Assembly (NCBI RefSeq): GCF_000151315.2
Contig: NW_011887299.1
Location: forward strand, 283,939 to 347,938
Length of the DNA: 64,000 nt
DNA from: Capsaspora owczarzaki ATCC 30864
Lineage: Eukaryota > Opisthokonta > Filasterea
Direction: 5' to 3'
Shown: positions 22,605 through 34,658 of the stretch, piece by piece
Position numbering within the stretch: position 1 is the first letter of the stretch
Layout of the letters: every line of letters begins with the position of its first letter
Program-made: the position numbers and the translations under genes
Notes under the pieces: model-generated
Seen by the model: only the letters and a program-made list of their open reading frames with translations
The model's database searches: none
What the model was told of the DNA's origin: nothing

Positions 22605-24064
22605 ATGTCGAACGGATCCACTTCTGCCGCCGCTGCCTCTGCCGCGTCCACGATGGACATTAACGACACTGCTGCCATTCGAGCCACGCACTATGCGCAC
22701 TTTGAGCCTGGGATGCACCGGATGAACCACGGCTCGTTCGGCGCCCCGCCAAAGTGTGTCATCGATGCTCAGCTCGAGGGGTACATGCGCTTCCTGGCCC
22801 AGCCCGACCGCATGTACTTTGATGAGCTCATTGAAGGCCAAGGTCTTGACGCCGTGTGGTACGCAACGCAACGCAATGCAACGCAGTCGAATGCAGCGTC
22901 GGAGATGGGCGTTGGCAATAGAAACTTGAACTCACTCGTCACTCGTCAACTCTCTCTCGAACTGGTTCTCACATGGTCGAAATTGGTCGATTCTCTTCGG
23001 GCCTCAGCACCGATATCGCGCGCTTGATCAACTACCCAAACCACAAGGCAATCACGCTGGTGGAGAACGCGACGACTGCGGCAGTGATTGTCGCCGAATC
23101 CATCGCTCGCAAGTTCACCGCCGGCGTGTATGCCCGAGGCGACGCCATTCTGCTCTTCGATACGACGTACAACGCCGTCAAGAACATCTTCATTGATATC
23201 GTGGAGCGCGTGGGCGGTCGCTTGGTCATTCAGCCCAATCCATTCCCGATTGCGAGCGACGACGATCTTCTCCGCGCCCTGGACGCCGGTCTGGATGCGT
23301 GTGGCTCGAGCAAGGTGCGTCTGGTGGCTCTCGACCACATTACGTCCGTTCCCGCGTATTTGGTCCCGGTCACGACAATGATTGCGCGCTGCCGTGCTCG
23401 CGGTGTCGACCAGATTTTCGTCGACGGTGCGCATGCCGTCGGCAACTGTCCCTCGCTGGATTTGGAGGCCATGGATGCTGATTTCTATTGCTCCAACCTG
23501 CACAAGTGGATGTTTGCACCACCTGGCGCAGCCTTCTTTTTTGCCAAGCCTTCGCTGCAAGCGTCGCTCCACCACCCCATCGTTTCACACAACTACAAGC
23601 TTGGGCTTCCCCGGGAGAGCAGCTGGACGGGTACGCGCGACTACAGCGCGTATTTGGCAGTGGCTCGCGCGATTCAGTTCTACCTGTCGTGGAATAAAGA
23701 CGTGGAGAACGCAACGCAGTCTCCGTTCGCCAACATGGCCATCTATCGACGGAATAACGCGATGGCAGTGCGTGCTGCCCAAATGCTGGCAGCTGCGTTT
23801 GGAACCCAGCTGCCCACCCCGATCTCCATGATGACGAGCTTGGCGATGGTCGAACTGCCACCTGCGCTGGGATTGCTCGACAATGCAGCTGCTCACCGCT
23901 TGCGTTGCGACCTTCGCGACCGGCACAAGATTGAGCTTATTGTCTGGGTCAACGAGGCTGCTACGCCGCGTCGCTCCTTTATTCGACTGAGTGCTCAAAT
24001 CTACAACGACTGGGCAGAGTATGAGCTTCTTCGTGATGTTGTTCTTGGCCTGATTGCCAAGTGA
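22605..24064 (+). CDS. Class V PLP-dependent aminotransferase-fold enzyme (isopenicillin-N-epimerase / cysteine desulfhydrase-like)
   Basis: PLP enzyme of the class V family. Two exons, 22605-22858 and 23008-24064, join in phase 2 (AV-C-TDIARLIN) and give about 436 aa. Seen: MHRMNHGSFGAPP near the N-terminus, VENATTAAVIVAES (phosphate-binding region), VFVDGAHAVG-type Asp (QIFVDGAHAVGN), the Schiff-base Lys in SNLHKWMFAPPG, and the C-terminal SFIRLSAQIYNDWAEYE. The overall pattern fits the epimerase/L-cysteine desulfhydrase 1-like subgroup found in plants, fungi and bacteria. Substrate cannot be told from sequence. No targeting peptide is clear. It lies just upstream of, and convergent with, a second PLP enzyme, the alliinase. 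Confidence 0.88.
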
Positions 24065-24290
24065 GTGAGTGTTTTTGTTGGAAAGTTCAAGAGAGGATAG
24101 ATCTACTACATTCAATGGAAAGCTAGGCGAGATGTACCAGCAACACTCCATCACATTTGCCTTTTTTTTTTTTTTTTTTTGGTTTTTGGTTGTGTCTTCG
24201 TTTGTTATTCACAAGACTGCAACCAGCATGACAACGAAGCAGTGACATGCCAGGCACTTTCAATCAACACCACGACGGCCTAGCATTCGT

Positions 24291-26294
24291 CTACATCAGT
24301 CGTTGGAGCTCTGCGGCAGACCGAAGAAGCTGCTCGCGTCCTTGAAGCTTGGGTTGGCCGATGTAAGCCGCTTTGTCCTTCAAATCGGCACGCAAATCAT
24401 CCGTCAACTCTGGCAGCGGAACCTCGTAGAGACGCTGGTGCACGCGACCGAGAAGCTGTGCAAACTCCGACTCGGGCATCATCATGGAGAAACGCACAAA
24501 GTTGCTGCTTGCTCCATACGGAATTCCCTGTCCAAAGAAACCCCCAACAAGCCAACTTGTGAGCGCAAAATCCGCTCACCCTACTCTACGCTTTTCAATG
24601 CCTGCTCGTAGCACTTTTCACTCACCGAGTTTCCCAGCAGGGCAACCTGCTCAAACAAGGCATAGCAGTCATAGTTGGGCGGGCACTGGATCCACGCAAA
24701 GGCGCCGCCTTGCAGGCGATTGATGAAAGTGTACTGGTGCGCAGAGACGTTGCTCTCAAACACACTGGCCAAGCTCGTAAAGTGCGCAGTCATACGGCTC
24801 TGCGCGAAAGAAAAGTACGGGTTGAGAGTTGCCCCAGCGTCCACAGCTGGTGCCGGCGCCTCCGCGGCGAAAGAGGAGACGAGTGATTGAATAATGTCCA
24901 GCAGACGCAACTGAGTGTCAATGCTGACGCCAATTGTGGAGAAACTGAGGTACTCGCGCATGATTGCCGCGATGGTGGCGTTTTTGACGAGAGCGTAGCC
25001 AAAGCGCGAGCCTGCGTGGCCCCTGCGTCAAAACGGAAGACAGGTACATGTTCCATGTTGTGAGTGCATGAAATCGCCCTCCCAAGCAAGCGCGAGCAGC
25101 TGTCAAAGAAGCTGGACCGCCTTACGTCATTTTGGAAGCGCTGAAAAGCATAATGTCCTTGTCCAGCGGCACAAACGAAGACTCGTTCTGGTAATGAGGC
25201 CAATAGTACACGCAATCATAGATGACTCGGGTCGGATCCGACACGAGGGGACGACGCAATGTTCCATCCGGGTTGTCTGTTGCAAAAAAGGGTTCACCAA
25301 CAGCGTTAAAGTTAGACTTGAGGCAACCATTATGCATCACGGACACACAACATGTCTGCCTGGTGTTACTTGGATAGGTCAGAATCTCGACTGTCGACAA
25401 AGCAGCCGGATCGGCAAGGGGATTCCAGGCGGCAGTGGCAACACCGCCCGCAACGGGCGCAAAGGTGGACAGGACTTGATTGGGGTAGGACGCATAGTAC
25501 GGAGCCTGCGCAAACACTTGCAACTGACCACCTGCACTGGCGTGGAGAGAAGTCATGGCGTACAACGCGGCCATCATTGCCTGGGTGGAGCCGTACGTCG
25601 GGACGATCGTGTAATTCTCTGCATTCACGTTTCCGACAAGCCGATGCAAACTGCGAATCGCGTCAGCCAGAGGCTTGATTGGTTGTTCCGAGTTGAGCAG
25701 CTGGTACGGTGTGCGATAGTCTGCGGGAACCGCGTCGCAGGGTAGACCGGTCTGCAAAATTTCCGGTGAAATTTTCCGGTGAGCGACCAAATGCATGGAA
25801 GTGGCGCTTTTTTTTTTTCTTGCTTACCGATGCCCAGTACTCACGGAACAGCACTGGCTGACCGGCACCCGAGTCCACTGGACAAGCGCTTGATGCATTG
25901 AACGACTTGCAGTTGGGACCATAGAAGCACGCAAAGCAATCTGAAGCACGTCAAAAGTGAGAGCAGCAAGTTTCCCCCTCCCCAAAGCTTCCCCGGCGCC
26001 CCTTGAGGATTCTTGCCTGAGCCGTCGTAGCCTTGACATGATCCAAGCAAGGGATCCCACCATCCGCCCTAGCAATACAACGAACATTCAGCATGATCAG
26101 AATGGATTGAATTTGTGCCACCCTCCCCCAGCTTTCGGCTTTCGGCTTTTGTGGCATACGGGCATGCACGGGTCGACTTTGGGGCGACTGTCGCAGAGGT
26201 TGACTTGAGCATTGGCCGCTTGGATGGCGCCGCCACTCGCAAGGAGGAGCAGCAGCGTCAGCGGGATCAGCAGCGGGAACAGCTGGGCTTGCAT
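24291..26294 (-). CDS. Alliinase-like secreted PLP lyase (EGF-alliinase domain plus alliinase C-terminal domain)
   Basis: Fold-type I PLP enzyme of the alliinase / tryptophan-aminotransferase-related family; alliinases split S-alkyl-cysteine sulfoxides. Six exons (26160-26294, 26017-26068, 25828-25940, 25126-25751, 24626-25022, 24291-24527) give about 519 aa. The N-terminus is a signal peptide (MQAQLFPLLIPLTLLLLLAS). Cys-rich segments CQGYDGSDCFACFYGPNC fit the EGF-like alliinase domain. Then YTIVPTYGSTQAMMAALYA, VIYDCVYYWPHY and the PLP-lysine motif SASKMTGHAGSRFGYAL spread over a splice junction. One intron (25941-26016) starts GCAAGA, a GC-AG intron. Substrate is unknown; TAA1-like aminotransferase activity is the alternative, but the signal peptide and EGF module favour a secreted lyase. 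Confidence 0.9.
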
Positions 26295-26591
26295 TGGGAT
26301 TGAAAGAGACTGAGGCTTCTCTGAGCTAAGCTCTTCCAAAAGCAAAATTTCGTGATAGATTCATCGCAAGTTGGTGTACCAAAGTGCTTATTTACTCATG
26401 ACCTCGGGAGCGTTGCGTTCAAACTCTCATCTCAGTCGGCTTGTCGCTTCATTTCGCTCTTCGCCTCGTTGAGCTCTTCCAACACCAATGCATCATCACT
26501 AAGCGCGCAGATGAATGCAGCAAAGGCACTGACTCTCCACATCCGGAATACTCATTTACTAGTCTTCTTCTTACAGTCCCAGCCTTTCAAA
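26295..26591. promoter_or_regulatory. Divergent promoter region, alliinase / methionine synthase reductase
   Basis: 297 bp between two divergent start codons, so the two promoters must overlap. A TTCTTCTTACAG just before the MTRR start could be a 5' UTR splice acceptor. Confidence 0.5.
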
Positions 26592-29262
26592 ATGACCACA
26601 GGAGAGCCAAACTCAGCCACCGAGCTGCCGTCCACTACTCCCAGCGCAGCACCAGCACCAGCACCAGCGGCAGCAGCAGCAGAGGCCCCATCGCTGCTTG
26701 TTCTGTACGGCAGCCAGAGCGGCAATGCCGAGTCCATTGCTCGCGACAAGATTCACGCGGCGGCGCTTGAGCGTGGCTATGCGAACGCACGTGTGTTTGG
26801 CCTGGAATCGACCGAGAAGGAGGTGCGACAACCCACCCACCAGCCAAAACGTCGTCCCTGCACTTGTAGTTGGCTCGTGTTGGTTGCTGCTTGATGGGAT
26901 GGTGGCGGGTGGTGGTGGTGGTGGTTGGTGGAAAGCGCTTCTCAACTGTGCCCTTAACTTGCTGCGAACGTCACCACTCACTCGACTGTGTGTGTGTGTG
27001 TGTGTTTGTTACTCTTGGCTTGCTTCTGTACGATGACGACCCGGGGGGGGGGACAGTTCTTTATCGAGAAGGAGCGCCTGGTCGTGTTTGTGATTGCAAC
27101 GCACTATGAAGGCGAGCCGACAGACAACTCGGCCAAGTTCTGGCGCGGTCTGAAGCGAACGGCTCTGACATCACAGCACCTGGCAAAGCTCCGGTTTGCA
27201 GTGCTTGGGCTGGGAGATACCAACTACTCGACTTTTTGCAACATGGGCAAAATGCTCGACAAGCGACTGGGCGAGCTCGGTGCAAAGTCCTTCCACCCTC
27301 TTGGCAAGGCCGACGACGCTGTCGGGTAGGGTCACGGTTGTTGTTTTTGGCTTGATGTGTTGTGGGTTTTGGAAAGTGGGTCAACATGTATCGAGTGACT
27401 TGTTGGCTCACTGGTGGTGCGGGTTTGGCAGGTTGCAACTCGTCGTTGAGCCTTGGACGGAAAAGCTTTGGCCAGCACTCGCCGCCGTTGTCAGCGAAAT
27501 GGCTGGATCTACTGGCTCGACTTCTGCCACACTAGCGCAGAATTCGTCGTCGTCGTCTTCGGCAGACGCTCCTTCTGTTGCCGCTGACAAAAGCAGTCCT
27601 TCCGCAGCTGCTCCTGCTCAACCATCTGTCGGTTCTTCTGCACCTGTTGTTGCTGCTGATGCTCCAGTCGTGCCAGCTGATCCAGCAGGCCTTCCGCGAC
27701 TCCCAACCGCATCCATCACCCTCGCGCTGCGCACAGAACCAGCAGTCGACCTGCTGACGCGCCTGAACGGCCGAGACCTGCAATTGGTTGGACTCAAATC
27801 CGTCTCGAGGTTGACGAGCCTCACGAGCAACTCTGATCGCACGGTGCTGCAAGCAGTCGTTGACATTACAAACACGGCGCTCAGTGACGGGCGCTATTCG
27901 CCCGGTGATGCGTTTGGCGTTTTTTGCCCGAACGACACTGCTCGGACGCACGAGTTGCTTTCCCATCTTGGCGCAAAGTTTGACCAGTCGGTCGATTTGA
28001 CCCCAGCCGGCATGGCCAAAGGTACAGTTTTGCATCACCGTAGGCAACCTTGATGACTTGGACTTTGTGATTTTTTTGATTTCATTTTTCACGTTCATGT
28101 TCATCTCGATGCAACAGAGCTTCCAGTGCATATTCCAGCCCAAGCCACTCTTGGCCACTTGTTTTCGTGGTGCATTGACGTTCGCTCGGCGCCTAAAAAG
28201 ACCTTTTTGCGCACTTTGGCCGAATATGCAACCAACCCGCTCGAGCGTCACCGCATCTTGACCTACTGCAGCCGAGAGGGCTCGGCAATCTACGAAACAG
28301 ATATCCGCACCCCTTGTTTGGATTTGCTTGATGTGCTCCGAAGCTTCCCAAGCTGCCGCCCTCCGGTCGAGAGGATTATTGAGGCACTCCCGCCGCTTCA
28401 GCCTCGCTACTACTCTGCGGCCAGCGCTCCTCTCGCGCACCCGAACGAACTTCACTTTGCCTTCACTGTTGCGTCGTTTTCACCCGTCAACGGTGGTCTC
28501 TCTGCGTCGCGCTCCACCCACGGCTTGGCGACGCATTGGTTTGAGCAGCAGATGCTTTCCAACCTGCCCGCAGACCAGTTGCCACGCGTCCCGCTGTTTG
28601 TGCGTCCAGTCAACGACTTTCATCCTCCGACAGACGTCAGCAAGCCCCTGATCATGGTAGGCCCAGGGACGGGTGTTGCGCCGTTTATCGGGTTTCTGCA
28701 CGAGCGACGCGTGCAGCGCGAACGGTTCCTTGCGACGCTGTCGGCCGAGAGTGACGCGGACAAGGCTGCTGCTCTCGAGCGCGCTTTTGGCCGCACTACC
28801 CTGTTCTTTGGGTGCCGCAACCAAAAGCACGACTTTTTGTACGAAGAGCAGCTGCGTCAGCTGGTTGCCTGTGGTGCTCTTACGTCGCTGCATGTGTGCT
28901 TCTCTCGCGATGTCCCCGAATCTGGCACTGCGACCGCGACCGAGCCATCGGCTACCGATGCGCCGATCGACCTTGGTGCTGCTGCTGCTTCAACCCCCGC
29001 CTCAACCCCAGCAGCTGCTGCCGCGCGTGTTCAGTACGTCCAAGACAACATGCTGCTCCACTACACCGAGGTTTTGGATGGCATGATGCGCCACGACGGT
29101 GTTCTTTTTGTCTGTGGCGATGCCAAGAACATGGCCAAGGATGTCCACGACACGCTTGGCAAGCTGCTCGTCCTGCATGAGGGCCAGTCTTCTGATCAAG
29201 CCACAGCGCTTCTCTCTCAGTGGTCGCTTTCCAAGCGTTATCTGCGAGATGTGTGGGCGTGA
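26592..29262 (+). CDS. MTRR: Methionine synthase reductase
   Basis: NADPH-dependent diflavin enzyme that reactivates cobalamin-dependent methionine synthase. Four exons (26592-26822, 27057-27325, 27432-28021, 28118-29262), about 744 aa. Order seen: Ala/Pro-rich leader, FMN-binding flavodoxin (LLVLYGSQSGNAES, FAVLGLGDTNYSTFCNMGK, DKRLGELGAKSF), Ser/Ala-rich hinge, FAD domain (YSPGDAFGVFCPN, FLRTLAEYATNPLE, PRYYSAASAPL), NADPH domain (IMVGPGTGVAPFIGFL, LFFGCRNQKHDFLYEE, VFVCGDAKNMAKDVHDTL) and C-terminal RYLRDVWA. The long hinge, PSCRPP and the C-terminus distinguish it from P450 reductase and NDOR1. It implies a B12-dependent methionine cycle. It shares a short divergent promoter region with the alliinase gene. 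Confidence 0.94.
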
Positions 29263-29540
29263 GTTGTGTCAGTTGTTTTGTTTTGTTTTTGTGAATTCTT
29301 CCGACATGTCCAAATTACCTCTTTCCATCGATCTTCTGTATCTTTCCCGCGGTTACCGTCCATGCGTTGTACCCCCCCCCCCAAATTGTATCTCGATATC
29401 TCAGAGAAGTGAGCTCAATCGTTGTTTTCCATTGCTTTTTTTTTTTTTTTCGTTTTCTACTTCGTTTCGCCATTGTCCTGCTCTCTCTCGTTCTCTCTGT
29501 CTCTCTCTCCTTCTCTCTCCTTATCTCTCTCTTTGCATCC

Positions 29541-32125
29541 ATGCGAGCCTCGTTGGCCCTCCCTCCTGCTGCTGCCGTGGCTCTGCTGCTCTGCGCCGCC
29601 CTCGCAACGACTGTCGACGCGTCCATTTTCCACTTTACCATTGTCGTGCGTCTTTTGCTTCCCTCTCTCTCTCACTCTCACTCTCGCTCTCTCTCACTCA
29701 TTCACTCTCTCGCTTCCCTTCTCTTCAATCATGTCGTCTGGTCACCCTCCCCCCTCTTTTCCCCCCCCCCCTTTCATCCTTCCGTAGCCAAGCACACTAT
29801 TCAAAATGCGTCGCTTTTTCCCCCTTCCCACTTCCCCCTTCACTTCTCACGTCACATTCGTCCACTCTCACGTTTCCACACTTTCACTCACTCTGCCGTC
29901 TTGTGCTGCGTTTGCGTTCGCCACATTGCCATTTCGAACGGCCCTTCCTCTTGTTTTTTTGCTGAGCAGCAGCTGGAGTGGGGAAACGAGCTCTCCCTTC
30001 CTCCTCGCGCCTCCCTCCCTTTTCGTCTATCAATCCAACACCAACTGCCCCACTTCAATTCAATCCTGGCATCGTAATCAAAAATGACTTGGGAGCGGGT
30101 AGTGGTGGATGGCGATGAGCAGCGCTAAACAAAAATCTCCAATGGTGCTTCAGCCATTTTTTTTTAACTTGAATTCTTTTGGTCGTTTCGCTTACATTGT
30201 GGTGTTATGTTCAACAGGATCCTGACAACACCCAGAACAACTATGAGCCGCTGTATCCCAACTCTCAAGTCTACATTGACTGTAAGAATACACGAAAACA
30301 AACAACAAAAAGGGCAACATCGCCTCAGTCTCTCGTGTTGTTGCTCACTTCCTGCTGCTGCTCGTTGTTGTCGCAGTGAAATGCGCCCCAGCCGACATGA
30401 ACTCGACTTTCACGATGCTCGTGGCATCGTCAACCTCGTATGATTGGATTTCGTCGGCACTGGTGAGGCATTGCACCATTTCCATTTTTCGCCATGTTGA
30501 ATTTCGAGGCGTTGCACTCAAAACCCCTTGTGTGAATTTTTCTGCAGCGAGGCGATTGCTGCACCGACAGCACTGACACACAGACATGCCATGCCGGTTT
30601 CCTCATCCCAAAGACCGCCCCTGCGTTCTCGCTGATTCAGTCGGCGTCGTACGACTGCCGACCCGAGCCCTTCACCTCGACCGTGCTGATTGCCTCGGAG
30701 GCTGATTTTGTCGTCTCCCTGTACAAGCGCTGCCTGGGCACTGCCACTCTCATCGGCACCACTTCGTACAGCGGCCCTTACGGCTACATGGATGCTCGCG
30801 AGTACCCGCTGCTCGTCATCTTCGGCCTGCTCATCGGCTTGCACGCCGTCATGCTGTTGGTGTGGATTGGCCTGTCAATCTACCACCGACGCGTGCTGCT
30901 CAAGCTGCAGTACATTATCGGCGGTGTCATTCTGCTTGGTTTGTTCGAGACGGCCATCTGGTGCGGCTACTACAGCGACTTTAACCAGAACGGTGTCCGA
31001 AACACGTCTCTCTGGAACTTTGCCTCGTTCATGGGCAGCGTGAAGAAGACTGTGGCTTTGGTCTTTGTCTTGCTCGTGAGCCTTGGCTACGGTGTCGTCC
31101 AGTACGTGTCGAGTTTCCGACTGTTGTTTGTTTGTTTGTTTTTGAGTTCTTCTTTCGTGGATCTCATATTTCGTCTTCTCCTCGTTTGTGTTTACAGACC
31201 CGCGTTGCCTCCGAGCACCTACCTTCGTGTTGCTGGTCTTGGATTGGCTCTGCTGGTCTCCAACACCGCCGCCGCTTACCAATCGTCTGAGGTCTGTTTG
31301 CCCTTATCGTTTGAGTCGACATTTCTTTCAGCAACGCTTTGGCTTTTCGAAAAGGCGCTCATCCACTGTTTTCATTTTTTTTTTTTTTTTGTTTCTGTAG
31401 ACTGGTGCCAAGACGGCCTCATTCCAGATCTTGATGGTGCCTCTGGCGCTCGTCTACGCCCTGTTCTTTACCTGGATTTTGTACAGCTTGCATCTCGTGT
31501 ATCGCATGCTGCAGGTCAAGAAGCAGGAGCTCAAGCTGAAAATGTACCGCTGGCTCATGATCAGCCTGGTGGCGGTGCTTGCTCTCGGCCTCGCTGGCGT
31601 CCTGTTTGAGATTTACGTCAACAAAACCGACGCTGACTCGCGGTTCTGGGAGATGGCATGGCTCCGCACTGCCCTCTGGCACGCCATGTTCTTCTTGACC
31701 TTGTTGAGTATCTCTATTCTGTGGCGTCCGACGTCCAACAACACCCGATACGCGTACACCCCGCTTGATCAAGACGACGACGATGAGGAGGAGCAGGCCA
31801 ACCCTGTGCCTCAAGCCTTTGGCGACATTAAGCTTCGCGCAGTAAACCGCTCCGACCCAGACGATGACGACAACATTCGATGGGCTGAGGAGAATCTGCC
31901 GTCGTCCAGCGCGATGGATCGCGATTTGTACGTGTCACACATTCGGCATTTTGTATGGTCGTGTTGGTTTGTCAGTCGCCTCACTTTTTTGGTCTTTTGC
32001 TCGCTCGATCTGTTCTTGTTTGTTGGGTTGGTGGCTTGCGCAGTGTCCCGAAAGTGGTTTCTGGCATGCTCGACGACGACGAAACGCGCGCCGAGATTGC
32101 CAACACGCGGTCCAAGTTGCAATGA
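29541..32125 (+). CDS. TMEM87/GPR107-like (GOST family) seven-transmembrane Golgi protein
   Basis: Membrane protein of the lung-seven-TM/GOST family, implicated in Golgi transport. Seven exons (29541-29645, 30218-30281, 30377-30462, 30548-31101, 31198-31291, 31401-31927, 32044-32125), about 503 aa. Signal peptide MRASLALPPAAAVALLLCAAL, then a Cys-containing luminal domain (KCAPADMNSTF, RGDCCTDSTDTQTC), then seven hydrophobic helices starting PLLVIFGLLIGLHAVMLLVW with YIIGGVILLGLFETAIWCGY, GVVQPALPPSTYLRV and WHAMFFLTLLSISILWRP. The cytosolic tail begins NNTRYAYTPL, the TMEM87 signature, and is Asp/Glu-rich. Exon 1 to exon 2 (intron of 572 bp) is the least certain join; a small extra exon may be missing there. 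Confidence 0.85.
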
Positions 32126-32397
32126 TGCCTTCAATTCAGCATCTCCCACCCACCCAACTGGATTTCAATTTTTTCTTTTCCCCCTTTCTCCGCTCCACAC
32201 CTCTCCGATGCTTGACCTGGGTGATTTGTCGCTTTTTTTGGTTGTTCGTAGATATTTGTTCCGTTCTACTGGTTGTTTTTTTCAGGTCTAGCTTACAAGT
32301 CTCGTTGTGATTTCGTTTGATCGTGTTTTTCTGTATGTCCGGTAAAATATTCTTGAAATACAAATGGAATGGTTCCAACAACCTCGTTCAAGATTGC

Positions 32398-33791
32398 TCA
32401 AGATTTGGGAGTCTCGGAGGGCGCCGCTTGTTGCTGACTCAGCTGGTCCAGATTCGCAAAGGACGCTGTGGCAGATCCACGCTTGGCTGGTTTGGGCTGG
32501 TTCGGGGAAGGCTTCCAACCAATGAAATGGACAATTTGAAAGCTCGCGGGGATGGCATCCTTTGTGCCGTACATGTGCTGGTAAATGGCGCCTGCGGCCA
32601 GCATCGACTCGCGATTGAGGAAGGGTACACGATTCCTGCAGCAAGCAACCAGTCATACAACCAACCCAGTCAGACGGAATTCGAAGGCAGTGCCCCCAAA
32701 AAACGAGCAAAGCGAAAAAAACAACCCTTCAACCTCTTACCAGCTGGCATTGTTTTCAGCCATGCCTTGCAAATCAAGCATTAGCTCCATCATGGAGGGA
32801 TAGCTGATGGTGACTTCATCGACATCGATCGTGGTGAGGGTAAACCCAGCCCGCGTGAGCAGATTGCCAATGTCGCGCGAATCGGTGAACGGGGAAATGT
32901 GCGGGTGAAATCCGCCTCGGCGCTCCTGCTCGGCCACTTGAAGCGCACTCCGCAACTCCCGCAACGTTTCCGTGCCAAACATGGCGCCAACAAAGGCGCC
33001 ATCGGGCTTGAGCGCGCGGTGCAGTTGGCGGAAAACGCCAGGCAGGTCGTTGACCCAGTGCAGGCTCAAACTGGACACGACTGCATCGAGCGAATTGGGC
33101 TCGAACGTCATGTGCTCCTCGTCCATCAAGCGCGATTCGACCAGCGGTGGCGCAGTTTCAGCGTCGCTGGCATCAAGTTGCTTTTCTCGCAAATGGTCTT
33201 CATATCTGCGCTGTGCGCGTCTGAGCATTCCTTCGGACAGATCTGTTTGAATGAGCTTGTCTGCGACTTCCTGCGTATGTTCATGACAAACAGGGAAAGC
33301 AAATTGCAAAACAGGGGAAGGTCAGTAAACGTCCGAAACGACAAGTTATTGCAGCACGAGTGTCCGACAAATCCAACCTTGGTAATGACGCCTGCGATAT
33401 GCCCTGCGCCACATCCGAGATCCAGGACTGTTGGGAACCGGCGTGTAATGTCAAACAGTCGGTCCACAACGACGCCTGCAGTGTAGTCGCGCAGCTGGTC
33501 GTGATCGGCCGCGTCTGCTCGCCGTGCAGCGCGATCGCGTTGCATGGTCTTTGCAGCACGGTCAAACACGTTCATAATGTTGTATCCGAACGCGGTTGGC
33601 GCTGGTCCTGCTCCTGGCGTTGGTGCTGCTGCTGACGACGGTGAGCTCGTCGTGCTGCCGACGCCAGCGCCTGGTGGGGCCTGCTGCTGGCCACCGGATT
33701 GCAGTGCTGGTACTGCACCAGACAGTGCCCGGGTGCAGCGGCGTGCTTGGCTGGCCGAGAACAGCCGCAGCGCAGCTCGCTGGAGAAGCAT
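32398..33791 (-). CDS. NDUFAF5: Complex I assembly factor NDUFAF5, arginine-hydroxylase of methyltransferase fold
   Basis: Mitochondrial matrix protein that modifies NDUFS7 during respiratory complex I assembly. Three exons (33378-33791, 32741-33270, 32398-32635), about 393 aa. N-terminal MLLQRAALRLFSASQARRC is a mitochondrial presequence. Then NIMNVFDRAAKTMQRDRAA, SAM-binding VLDLGCGAGHIAG, LVSSLSLHWVNDLPG-type motif (VVSSLSLHWVNDLPGVF), GAMFGTETLRELRSALQ, RRGGFHPHISPFTDSRDIG and C-terminal KPAKRGSATASF, all diagnostic. The first intron uses a GTTGGA donor. Between presequence and core there is a ~45-aa Gly/Pro/Ala/Ser linker. Confidence 0.94.
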
Positions 33792-34021
33792 TGCTGCTGT
33801 GCTGAGAAAGAAGAAAAAGACTGAGACTGAGACGAACAAACAATCTGAGCAAAAACAAAGCATCCAAATGTAGTCCAACTTTGTCATCATGAGTTGTTGC
33901 AAAGTGGATGAGATCAAATGTTTGGGTTTGTTTGTTTGTTGTGCAAATTTCTGAGATTTCTCGTTCGCTCAGTCCTGTTTTTCTCTTCTCAGATTGCAGA
34001 TTCTTCTCAGTACAGTACACA

Positions 34022-34658
34022 ATGTCCTCCTCCGACAACCACCCTCCGCAGCCTCCGACCGCGCCGCTGCTCGTCAAGCACACTGCAGCCAGCGCCTATC
34101 CTGACGTCGACGGCCATCTGCGTGAGCTTCCGCTGCGGAACGATGCGCGATCCATGTCGCTCGTCTTCTTCCCGGCGGGCACGGTCGAGCCATGGCACCA
34201 CCACTCCAACTCGGACAACATGTATGTGGTCGACGGCACCATCCGCGTCGAGACCAAGCCTGGCAGCAGCGGCGGCGACCAGCAGCAGCAGCAGCAGTAC
34301 GAGCTGTCCAAGGGCGACTTTTTCTACATGCCGGCCAACGTCCCTCACCAGGTCTGTCAAACGCCACGAACAGTTTGGGTTTTTCCTCTCCTCCCCACCC
34401 CCAATGACACTGTTGGACATTGTGTCTGAGGCGGGCGGTTGTCAGCAAAAAGCAAGGAAACACAAAAAACAACAAAAAATCTGAGAAAAAAACTTGCCTG
34501 TTTTTGTGTTTTGACATGTTTTGATTTTTGTTTTTGTTGTATCTTAGGTGACGTATGTCTCAGACACGACGTTTCTGTATGTCAACGACGGCGTGTTTGA
34601 TGGTCCTCACTGGGACAGCGAGGTCAAGGAGACCATCTACCCACCGAGCAAGCCATGA
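34022..34658 (+). CDS. Small single-domain cupin protein
   Basis: Two exons, 34022-34351 and 34548-34658, about 146 aa. The cupin motif 1 is EPWHHHSNSDNMYVVDG, giving His-His and a Glu-less ligand set, and motif 2 is FFYMPANVPHQ with the third His, so a metal-binding double-stranded beta-helix is likely. A Gly/Gln run (GGDQQQQQQ) is inserted between the motifs in a loop. Family members include dioxygenases, isomerases and storage-like proteins, so a substrate cannot be assigned. It lies divergent from NDUFAF5 with 230 bp between starts. Confidence 0.82.

Noticed and set aside
23382-23831. Secondary frames within the class V PLP enzyme
   Set aside because: Shadow frames of a gene with intact PLP motifs.
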